Assembly (NCBI GenBank): GCA_014379885.1
Contig: JACMKW010000674.1
Coordinates: forward strand, 1 to 5,505
DNA from: Rhizobacter sp.
GTDB taxonomy: Bacteria > Pseudomonadota > Gammaproteobacteria > Burkholderiales > Burkholderiaceae
Direction of reading: 5' to 3'
Length of the DNA stretch: 5,505 bases
Shown here: piece after piece, positions 1 through 5,362 of the stretch
How positions within the stretch are numbered: the stretch's first letter is position 1
Layout of the letters: every line of letters starts with the position of its first letter
Made by a program: the position numbers and the translations under genes
The notes under the pieces: generated by a model
Database searches by the model: none
Told to the model about the DNA's origin: nothing
What the model saw: only the letters and a program-made list of their open reading frames with translations

Positions 1-1
1 A

Positions 2-24
2 CAGCCGGCCGGTTGATCCGGCTG
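2..24 (+). other. Small GC-rich hairpin at the left edge
   Basis: A perfect 7-base inverted repeat, CAGCCGG (2-8) and CCGGCTG (18-24), encloses a 9-base loop. It could be the remnant of a transcription terminator for a gene ending just left of the window, but no T-run follows directly; the nearest TTTT is at 39-42. A TGA at 14-16 would be a stop codon for a reading frame entering at position 2, so an upstream gene may end here. The loop and right arm also contain TGATCC (14-19), which matches the -35 element remembered for RpoE/ChrR-type ECF sigma factors, but no matching -10 follows. The structure is real in the sequence; its role is unknown. Confidence 0.35.
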
Positions 25-42
25 GAATCCCGGGGCGGTTTT

Positions 43-72
43 CCTCCTCCCTCCTCCCTCCCTTGTTCCCCC
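43..72 (-). other. C-rich tract, G-quadruplex motif on the minus strand
   Basis: The + strand is almost pure pyrimidine from 39 to 64. C-runs at 49-51, 56-58, 60-62 and 68-72 are separated by 4, 1 and 5 bases, which satisfies the usual pattern of four runs of three or more G on the minus strand with loops of 1-7. In a + strand transcript the same tract contains five overlapping CCTCC words (43-47, 46-50, 50-54, 53-57, 57-61), each complementary to a Shine-Dalgarno core. It might affect promoter melting or mask the ribosome binding site at 106-109. No function is demonstrated. Confidence 0.4.
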
Positions 73-105
73 TGGGGCGCTGTGCAGCAATCTTTATTCC
101 TCGGC

Positions 106-109
106 GGAG
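106..109 (+). promoter_or_regulatory. Ribosome binding site of the FAD oxidoreductase gene
   Basis: GGAG lies 9 bases before the ATG at 119, a normal spacing. It supports ATG 119 as the start; the frame is open upstream to a TGA at 14-16, but no other ATG or GTG start lies in that stretch. I see no convincing sigma-70 promoter in 1-118. Confidence 0.6.
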
Positions 110-118
110 CGCGGCCTG

Positions 119-1405
119 ATGCGCCGCGTTGCCGTCATCGGCTCGGGCATCGCCGGCCTGTCTGCCGCCTACACCCTGGCGCCTGACGCCCAGGTCACGC
201 TGTTCGAGGCGGGCAGCTATTTCGGCGGCCACACCCATACAGTTGACATCACGCTCGACGGCATCACACACGGCGTGGACACCGGCTTCCTGGTCTTCAA
301 CGAGCGCACCTATCCAAAGCTGATCCAGCTATTGGGTAACTTGGGCGTGGAGACCACGGCCTCCGACATGTCGTTCTCGGTCAAGGTGCCCGACATTGGC
401 CTGGAGTGGAGCGGCAGCGACCTCAACACGGTCTTCGCACAACGGCGCAACCTCGTTCGCCCGGCCTTTCTGCGCATGCTGGCCGACATCCTGCGCTTCA
501 ACAAACTGTGCACCGCCCTGGCCCAACGCGGCGAAGAGGCCTCGTTGCAGCAGCCCATTGGTGACTTTCTGGCAGCGCACCGCTTTTCGCCCGCGTTTCG
601 CGACTGGTACTTCCTGCCCATGATCGGCTGCATCTGGTCGTGCCCGACCGATCAGATGCTTCGCTTTCCGATCGCCACCATGATCCGCTTCTGCCACAAC
701 CACGGGTTGCTGCAGGTGGCCGAGCGGCCACGCTGGTTCACGGTGACGGGTGGCGCGCGCAACTACGTGCGCAAGATGCTGCCGCGCATTGCAGATGCCC
801 GGCTCAACACGCCGGTGCGCCGCGTGCGGCGCACGCCGGCCGGTGTGTTCATTGCCACCGACCACGCCACCGAGCATTTCGACGACGTGGTGATGGCCTG
901 CCACAGCGACCAATCCCTGGCCTTGCTGGCCGACCCCACCCCTGAAGAGCGCGAGGTGTTGAGCGCGATCCGCTACCACCGCAACCGCGCGGTGCTGCAC
1001 ACCGATACCTCGGTGTTGCCGCAGCGCCCTCTGGCCTGGGCGGCTTGGAACTACGAGCGCGCCACCGATGGGCCGCGCGAGCAAGCTGCGGTGTGCCTGC
1101 ACTACCTGATCAACCGTCTGCAGCCGCTGCCGTTCAAGCAGCCGGTGGTGGTGTCGCTGAACCCGGTGCGTGAACCCAGGGCCGACAGCATCCACGGCGA
1201 GTTCGACTACGCCCACCCGGTGTTCGACAGTGCCGCGATCGCCGCCCAGCAACGTGTGCCTGCGTTGCAAGGCCACGCCCACACCTGGTTTTGCGGCGCA
1301 TGGACACGATACGGTTTCCATGAAGACGGCCTGATGTCGGGATTGGCCGTGGCCGAGGGGCTGCGGCGGCAATGGGCCAGCGATGTTGAACGGGTGGCAG
1401 CATGA
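119..1405 (+). CDS. FAD-dependent amine-oxidase-family oxidoreductase (COG2907 type), probable lipid desaturase/oxidase
   Basis: A 428-residue cytosolic flavoprotein without signal peptide. The N-terminus is a Rossmann dinucleotide-binding fold: a beta strand VAVIG, then GSGIAG at residues 8-13 (GxGxxG), and E30 at the end of the second strand, which in this family binds the FAD ribose. GGH at 36-38 and DTGFLVFNE at 54-62 continue the amine-oxidase FAD-binding pattern. Family-typical central blocks are YFLPMIGCIWSCP (164-176) and WFTVTGGARNYV (206-217). The C-terminal block around 389-415 (WFCGAW, then GFHEDGLMSG) closes the FAD site. Family knowledge: plant cyclopropane synthases carry a related oxidase domain at their N-terminus, and in proteobacteria this protein sits beside DUF1365 and a Cfa-like methyltransferase, as here. 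Inference: it oxidises or desaturates a membrane acyl chain, perhaps the product of the methyltransferase. The substrate is not visible; phytoene-desaturase-like or true amine oxidase activity is less likely in this context. Its TGA overlaps an ATG at 1402. Confidence 0.92.
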   Translation: MRRVAVIGSGIAGLSAAYTLAPDAQVTLFEAGSYFGGHTHTVDITLDGITHGVDTGFLVFNERTYPKLIQLLGNLGVETTASDMSFSVKVPDIGLEWSGSDLNTVFAQRRNLVRPAFLRMLADILRFNKLCTALAQRGEEASLQQPIGDFLAAHRFSPAFRDWYFLPMIGCIWSCPTDQMLRFPIATMIRFCHNHGLLQVAERPRWFTVTGGARNYVRKMLPRIADARLNTPVRRVRRTPAGVFIATDHATEHFDDVVMACHSDQSLALLADPTPEEREVLSAIRYHRNRAVLHTDTSVLPQRPLAWAAWNYERATDGPREQAAVCLHYLINRLQPLPFKQPVVVSLNPVREPRADSIHGEFDYAHPVFDSAAIAAQQRVPALQGHAHTWFCGAWTRYGFHEDGLMSGLAVAEGLRRQWASDVERVAA

Positions 1406-1410
1406 GACCG

Positions 1411-1461
1411 CCGAGCCGCCCCAAGGGCGAATACCGAAGTGCGCAGCACGAAGGTACTCCA
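1411..1461 (+). repeat. Two-hairpin intergenic leader ahead of the DUF1365 gene, probable dispersed element
   Basis: The gap holds two compact hairpins: CGCCC (1417-1421) with GGGCG (1425-1429) around loop CAA, and GTGC (1439-1442) with GCAC (1446-1449) around loop GCA. The second is followed directly by GAAGG (1450-1454), a Shine-Dalgarno 7 bases before ATG 1462. The arrangement, and wording such as CCAAGGGCGAATACCGAAG, resembles an element I remember recurring in front of start codons in Comamonadaceae genomes; I could not search for copies. It may supply a ready-made ribosome binding site and a stabilising structure between operon genes. It argues that 1402-1461 is not coding. Confidence 0.5.
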
Positions 1462-2247
1462 ATGAACCTTCCCCTCATCGGCACCGGCCACGTGCAGCAC
1501 ACCCGCCTGAGGCCGGTGGTCAACAGCTTCACCTACCGCACCTACTTTTTGATGCTGCCCATGCGCAGCCTGCGTGCTCAAGCCTCGGCCGAGTTGAAGC
1601 GCAACCGCTTCGGCCTGATCAGCTTCCACGACCGCGACCACGGCGACGGCCGCGCCGATTCACTCGCCTGGCTCGACGACTTGTTGGCCCGCGAAGGCAT
1701 CACCGACGCCACCGGCGAAACCTGGCTGCACTGCTACCCACGCGTGCTGGGCCATGTGTTCAAGCCGGTGAGCTTTTGGTACTGCCACCGCGCCGACGAC
1801 TCGCTCGCCGCCATCGTGGTCGAGGTCAACAACACCTTCGGCGAGCGCCACTGCTACCTGCTGCACGGGCCCGAGCTGGCCTTCGGCCGCGAGTTGCGCG
1901 CCACCAAGGAATTTCACGTCTCGCCGTTTTGCGACGTGGCCGGCAGCTACCGCTTTCGCTTTCTGCGCACGGCTTTGCATCCGGCCCGCGACGGGCTGCG
2001 TAGGAACTCTCAGCGAACGGTGGCACGCATCGACCACGACGACGACAACGGCCCGCTGATTGAAACCAGCGTGTCGGGCCACCTGGCCCCGTTGACGCGG
2101 CGCAGCACCCTCGGCGCGTTCTTCGGCATGCCGCTGATGACAGTTTTTGTCGTCGCTCGCATCCACTGGCAGGCGCTGAAGCTGTGGGCGAAGCACGTGC
2201 CGTTCTTTCGCAAACCCGAACCCCCGACCACCTTCATCACGCGCTGA
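1462..2247 (+). CDS. DUF1365 family protein
   Basis: A 261-residue protein of the DUF1365 family, whose biochemical role is not established. Diagnostic blocks are visible in order: an N-terminal GHVQHTRLRPVVNSFTYRTY (9-28), PRVLGHVFKPVSFWYCH (93-109), VNNTFGERHCYLL (122-134), KEFHVSPF (149-156) and a C-terminal basic, amphipathic stretch around 218-251 (FFGMPLMTVFVVARIHWQAL). Length is normal for the family. I chose ATG 1462 because GAAGG sits 7 bases upstream and family similarity begins within a few residues. An in-frame ATG at 1402, overlapping the previous stop as ATGA, would add 20 residues of charged sequence encoded by a hairpin element; it is possible but less likely. Its constant partnership with the flavoprotein upstream and the Cfa-like methyltransferase downstream suggests a role in acyl-chain modification. 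From memory, DUF1365 and flavoprotein homologues in Rhodobacter sphaeroides affect the singlet-oxygen response through turnover of the anti-sigma factor ChrR. The gap to the next gene is 11 bases. Confidence 0.93.
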   Translation: MNLPLIGTGHVQHTRLRPVVNSFTYRTYFLMLPMRSLRAQASAELKRNRFGLISFHDRDHGDGRADSLAWLDDLLAREGITDATGETWLHCYPRVLGHVFKPVSFWYCHRADDSLAAIVVEVNNTFGERHCYLLHGPELAFGRELRATKEFHVSPFCDVAGSYRFRFLRTALHPARDGLRRNSQRTVARIDHDDDNGPLIETSVSGHLAPLTRRSTLGAFFGMPLMTVFVVARIHWQALKLWAKHVPFFRKPEPPTTFITR

Positions 2248-2258
2248 GAGACAACACG

Positions 2259-3482
2259 ATGAACACCAGCACCCATGCCGGCTTCGGCCAACTTGCTCTG
2301 CCCGAGAGCGCACCCGCCGCAGCACGCGCTGTCTTCAGGCTGATGAAGAACCTCAAGCACGGCACGCTCGACGTGCAGTTGCCCGACGGCAGCCACGCCC
2401 GCTTCGGCACACCGGCCAGCGGCGAGCTGCGCGCGGCCATTCGCCTGCGCAACTGGAATGTGTGCAGCGCGGCGCTCAAGTCGGGTGACATCGGTTTTGC
2501 CGAAAGCTTCATCGCCGGTGAGTGGACAACACCGGACTTGTCCAGCCTGCTCACGTTGTTCATCGCCAACCGCGACGAGATCGAGACGGTCGTCTACGGC
2601 ACCTGGTGGGGCTCGCTGCTGTACCGCGCCAAACATCTGTTCAACCGCAACTCGCGCAATGGCAGCAAGAAGAACATCCACGCCCACTACGACCTGGGCA
2701 ACGAGTTCTACCGCCTGTGGCTCGACCCGACGATGAACTATTCGAGCGCCTGGTTCGAGGGCGACCGCAGCGGCAACCTGGTCGACGCGCAATGGGCGAA
2801 GGTGCGGCGTGCGCTCAAGGAGTGCGAAGTCAAACCCGGTGACCGTGTGCTGGAGATCGGTTGCGGCTGGGGCGCCTTGGCCGAATGTGCGGCGCGCGAG
2901 TTCGATGCGAGCGTCACCGGCGTCACACTCTCCAATGAACAGTTGGCTTGGGGACAAGACCGTTTGAAGCATGCCGGCCTGCAAGGCGAACTGCGCTACC
3001 AGGACTACCGCGACATTGATGACGGCCCCTTCGACGCCATCGCCTCCATCGAAATGTTCGAAGCCGTCGGCCGCGAGTACTGGCCGGGCTTCTTCGAGAC
3101 GCTGAAGAAGCAGCTGAAGCCCGGCGGCAAGGCTTGCATCCAAAGCATCACCATCCGCGACGACCTGTTCGAGCGCTACGTGAAGTCCACTGACTTCATC
3201 CAGCAGTACATCTTCCCGGGCGGCCTGTTGCCCAGCCCCAGCGCCTTCCGAGAAGCTGCTGCCAAGGCAGGCCTGAAGATCGTCAACGAACTCTCTTTCG
3301 GCGAAGACTATGCCGAGACGCTCAAGCGCTGGCGTGAAAGCTTCCTGGCCGAAGATGCGCACGTGCGCAGCCTGGGCTTCGACACCCGCTTCATGCGCAT
3401 CTGGGAGTTCTATCTCGGCTATTGCGAAGCGGCCTTCGCCACCGGCAACACCGGCGTCATGCAGTTCACGCTGCAGCGTTGA
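2259..3482 (+). CDS. Cyclopropane-fatty-acyl-phospholipid synthase family SAM methyltransferase
   Basis: A 407-residue class I SAM-dependent methyltransferase of the Cfa family, acting on double bonds of phospholipid acyl chains at the inner membrane. The N-terminal lipid-binding domain (about 1-130) carries the family block GDIGFAESFIAGEW (76-89). HYDLGNEFY (143-151) and LDPTMNYSSAWF (155-166) lead into the catalytic domain, with the SAM-binding VLEIGCGWG at 197-205, QDYRDI (248-253), MFEAVG (266-271) and YIFPGGLLPS (317-326). Against remembered E. coli Cfa, the bicarbonate-site positions read S163 (Cys in E. coli), E268 (conserved), Q295 (His in E. coli), I297 and Y351 (conserved). Plant cyclopropane synthases also have Gln at the His position. 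Product could be a cyclopropane or a methylated unsaturated chain (UfaM-like), so no symbol is given. ATG 2259 follows a modest GAGAG ribosome binding site (2246-2250, spacing 8); an in-frame ATG at 2184 would lie deep inside the preceding gene. Confidence 0.95.
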   Translation: MNTSTHAGFGQLALPESAPAAARAVFRLMKNLKHGTLDVQLPDGSHARFGTPASGELRAAIRLRNWNVCSAALKSGDIGFAESFIAGEWTTPDLSSLLTLFIANRDEIETVVYGTWWGSLLYRAKHLFNRNSRNGSKKNIHAHYDLGNEFYRLWLDPTMNYSSAWFEGDRSGNLVDAQWAKVRRALKECEVKPGDRVLEIGCGWGALAECAAREFDASVTGVTLSNEQLAWGQDRLKHAGLQGELRYQDYRDIDDGPFDAIASIEMFEAVGREYWPGFFETLKKQLKPGGKACIQSITIRDDLFERYVKSTDFIQQYIFPGGLLPSPSAFREAAAKAGLKIVNELSFGEDYAETLKRWRESFLAEDAHVRSLGFDTRFMRIWEFYLGYCEAAFATGNTGVMQFTLQR

Positions 3483-3489
3483 ATGTTGA

Positions 3490-3559
3490 CCCCCACGTCG
3501 CTTCGCTCCTGCCCCCCGAGGGGGCGCAGCCCGGCTTCGGACGGCCGGGCGCCGGGCTG
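3490..3559 (+). repeat. REP-like GC-rich hairpin-pair element
   Basis: This element fills most of the 87-base gap between the methyltransferase and the next gene. Hairpin one is GCCCCC (3511-3516) with GGGGGC (3520-3525) around a 3-base loop. Hairpin two has two competing forms: GCCCGGC (3529-3535) pairs either with GCCGGGC (3544-3550, 7 bp) or, extended to CAGCCCGGC (3527-3535), with GCCGGGCTG (3551-3559, 9 bp), because GCCGGGC is duplicated in tandem. There is no T-run, so it is not a classic terminator. Its left part (CGTCGCTTCGCTCCTG at 3496-3511) and general form match intergenic elements I remember as frequent in Comamonadaceae; copy number is unchecked. It could set mRNA 3' ends and partly separate expression of the first three genes from the last three. 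Confidence 0.6.
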
Positions 3560-3569
3560 AGTCGCGCAT

Positions 3570-4094
3570 ATGACCGCTCTGTCGCGCCGAAGCACGCTGC
3601 TGGGGCTGGCCTGCCTGCCCTTGTTCGCGCGGGCGCAGACCATTGCCGAGCTGCCAAATGCACGCTTGCTCGGCCAGGGCCGTCTCACCTACTTCGGCCT
3701 GAACGTTTACGGCGCCAGGCTCTGGGTCACCGACAGCTTCAAAGCCGAGGAATTCGCCCGCCACCCGATGGCTCTGGAGCTGGAATACGCCCGCTCGCTG
3801 GTCGGCCAGCTGATCGCTGAGCGTTCGCTCGATGAAATGAAAAAGGTCGGTGACGTGCCCGAAAGCAAGGCCGCTGGGTGGCTGGCCGCCATGGCGCAGA
3901 TCTTCCCCGACGTGAACAAGGGCGACCGCATCACCGGCGTGTACCACCCAGTGGACGGCATGCGCTTCTTCCTCAACGGCAAGGCGCGTGGTGAAGTGCA
4001 AGACCCCTTGTTTGCGCGCTTGTTCGTCGGCATCTGGTTGTCGCCGCGCACATCCGAGCCCAAGCTGCGGCTGGCCTTGTTGGGCACGCCGTGA
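3570..4094 (+). CDS. Chalcone-isomerase-like (CHI-fold) exported protein
   Basis: A 174-residue protein matching the bacterial chalcone isomerase-like family. Residues 1-22 look like a signal peptide: SRRSTLL (5-11) is twin-arginine-like, followed by a hydrophobic core and a probable cleavage site ARA-Q after A22. Sec export is equally possible; C15 is not in a good lipobox. Mature blocks are LLGQGRLTYFGLNVYGARLW (33-52) and FVGIWLSPRTSEPKLRLALL (152-171), both typical of the family. The start is fixed by an in-frame TGA at 3558-3560, only 9 bases before ATG 3570. The ribosome binding site is weak and lies in or next to the right arm of the upstream hairpin, so translation may be modest. Family knowledge: CHI-fold proteins in plants include fatty-acid-binding proteins, and true flavonoid isomerases are a special branch. 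Inference: a periplasmic acyl-chain or lipid binder serving this operon; flavonoid chemistry is unlikely. Its stop overlaps the next start as GTGA. Confidence 0.87.
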   Translation: MTALSRRSTLLGLACLPLFARAQTIAELPNARLLGQGRLTYFGLNVYGARLWVTDSFKAEEFARHPMALELEYARSLVGQLIAERSLDEMKKVGDVPESKAAGWLAAMAQIFPDVNKGDRITGVYHPVDGMRFFLNGKARGEVQDPLFARLFVGIWLSPRTSEPKLRLALLGTP

Positions 4095-5362
4095 GTGCGG
4101 CCCTTGCCCCCACCTGGTCGGGCCGTTGGCAGCAAGGGCTGAACTACGGTGCGCCCGGTTTCCCGCTCGCCTTCGTCGCACTGCCGCTCTACGTGGTGCT
4201 GCCCAACCACTACGCCAGCGCGTTCGGTGTGCCACTCGCGCTACTGGGCGTTGTGCTGCTGGGCGCACGCCTGCTCGATGCCGTGATCGACCCGCTGATC
4301 GGCCGCTGGGCCGACACCTTGCTCGATCGCTCGCTGGCCCAGGCCTGGAGCGTGATGGCCATCGCCGCCGTGGTGTTGGCCTTGGGCTTTCGCGGTCTCT
4401 TCTTTCCAGCGGTGGCACACACCAGCTCCACCGCCTTGCTGATCTGGTGCGCGGCCCTGCTGGCCGTCACCTACGTGAGCTACAGCGTCATCACGGTGAT
4501 TCACCAGGCCTGGGGGGCCCGCTTGGGCGGCGACGAGGCGCAACGCGCTCGCATCGTCGCCTGGCGGGAAGGCCTGGCGCTGTGCGGTGTGCTGGTGGCG
4601 AGCGTGCTGCCTTCAGTGGCTGGCTTGGGTGCCACCACGGTGGTGTTCGCGCTGACGTTGGCGCTTGGAGTCGGCCTGCTGCGCAGCGCGCCGCAACCGC
4701 GCGTGCCCATGCGCGCGGTGACCGCACCGCTGAGCCTGCCCTTGAAGACGCCGGCCTTTCGCCGTCTGCTCGCCATCTACCTCCTTAATGGCATCGCGAG
4801 CGCAGTGCCCGCGACGCTGGTGCTGTTCTTCATTCGCGACCGGCTGCAGGCCCCGGCCTACGAGCCGCTGTTTCTCGCAAGCTACTTCGCGGCCGCGGCC
4901 TTGTCGATTCCGCTGTGGGTGCGCGTGGTGGGCCGCTTCGGCCTCGCACGCAGCTGGCTGGCCGGCATGCTGCTCGCGATTGCGGTGTTCGCCTGGGCCG
5001 CTGCGCTCGGCCCCGGTGACGTGGCCCCCTATGTGGCGGTGTGCGTGCTGAGCGGTGTGGCCCTGGGTGCCGACCTCAGCCTGCCCGCCGCCCTGCTCGC
5101 CGGTGTGATTCAAACCGCAGGCCATGGCGGCCGTGCCGAAGGTGCGTACTTTGGCTGGTGGAACTTCGCCACCAAGCTCAACCTGGCACTGGCGGCAGGC
5201 GTGGCCCTGCCCGCCTTGCAGGCCTTCGGCTATGCGCCCGGAAGCCAGAGCCCACAGGCTCTGAGCGCCCTCACCGTTGCGTACTGCGTCTTGCCCTGCG
5301 TACTGAAACTCGGCGCTGCCGGGTTGCTGTGGGCTCAATGGATCAAAGGACAAACCACATGA
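4091..5362 (+). CDS. MFS transporter, MelB/GPH-type cation symporter family
   Basis: A 423-residue integral inner-membrane protein with about twelve hydrophobic segments, roughly at 24-38, 46-62, 87-105, 113-134, 161-180, 182-198, 225-247, 259-278, 287-305, 311-338, 356-378 and 391-416. The motif RLLDAVIDPLIGRWAD (60-75) aligns with the MelB signature containing the sodium-site aspartates D55 and D59; both are kept here as D63 and D67. Other family-like blocks are FRRLLAIYLLNGIASAVPAT (223-242), GADLSLPAALLAGVI (326-340) and GAYFGWWNFATKLNLALAAG (351-370). The start is GTG 4091, sharing four bases with the preceding TGA, so translation is probably coupled; no good Shine-Dalgarno is present and similarity begins soon after. 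The substrate is unknown. MelB relatives include both sugar carriers and the lysophospholipid carrier MFSD2A, so with lipid-modifying neighbours a lipid or lysolipid is worth considering. Annotation as a melibiose carrier would be misleading. Confidence 0.92.
   Translation: MSAALAPTWSGRWQQGLNYGAPGFPLAFVALPLYVVLPNHYASAFGVPLALLGVVLLGARLLDAVIDPLIGRWADTLLDRSLAQAWSVMAIAAVVLALGFRGLFFPAVAHTSSTALLIWCAALLAVTYVSYSVITVIHQAWGARLGGDEAQRARIVAWREGLALCGVLVASVLPSVAGLGATTVVFALTLALGVGLLRSAPQPRVPMRAVTAPLSLPLKTPAFRRLLAIYLLNGIASAVPATLVLFFIRDRLQAPAYEPLFLASYFAAAALSIPLWVRVVGRFGLARSWLAGMLLAIAVFAWAAALGPGDVAPYVAVCVLSGVALGADLSLPAALLAGVIQTAGHGGRAEGAYFGWWNFATKLNLALAAGVALPALQAFGYAPGSQSPQALSALTVAYCVLPCVLKLGAAGLLWAQWIKGQTT
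5345..5350 (+). promoter_or_regulatory. Ribosome binding site of the DUF3833 gene
   Basis: AAAGGA lies inside the end of the transporter gene, 8 bases before ATG 5359. It is the strongest Shine-Dalgarno in the window, suggesting that the lipoprotein is translated well even though its start overlaps the transporter stop. Confidence 0.75.

Noticed and set aside
64..98. Sigma-70 promoter using TTGTTC (64-69) with CAATCT (88-93) or TTTATT (93-98)
   Set aside because: Both -10 candidates are poor matches, and the TTTATT pairing has a 23-base spacer; nothing here rises above chance.
329..1462. A 377-codon minus-strand frame opposite the FAD oxidoreductase gene
   Set aside because: It is His/Gln/Arg-rich with no domain pattern and is covered by a well-supported gene on the other strand, so it is a compositional shadow.
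1383..2003. A + strand frame of 206 codons overlapping the DUF1365 gene
   Set aside because: The translation is Arg/Pro/His-rich and out of frame with the clear DUF1365 protein; it is a frame shadow.
2184..2258. An N-terminal extension of the methyltransferase from an ATG at 2184
   Set aside because: It would overlap the DUF1365 gene by 64 bases, the added 25 residues are not family-like, and ATG 2259 has a ribosome binding site and a normal family length.
3511..3559. Rho-independent terminator in the gap after the methyltransferase
   Set aside because: The stems are strong but no T-run follows either hairpin, and the downstream genes are close and on the same strand; a REP-like element fits better.
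2010..4418. An 802-codon open frame on the minus strand spanning the methyltransferase, the CHI-like gene and the start of the transporter gene
   Set aside because: It lies antisense to recognisable genes, its translation is low-complexity and rich in Arg, Ala, Gln and Val with no recognisable domain, and long stop-free antisense frames are expected where codons strongly prefer G/C at the third position.
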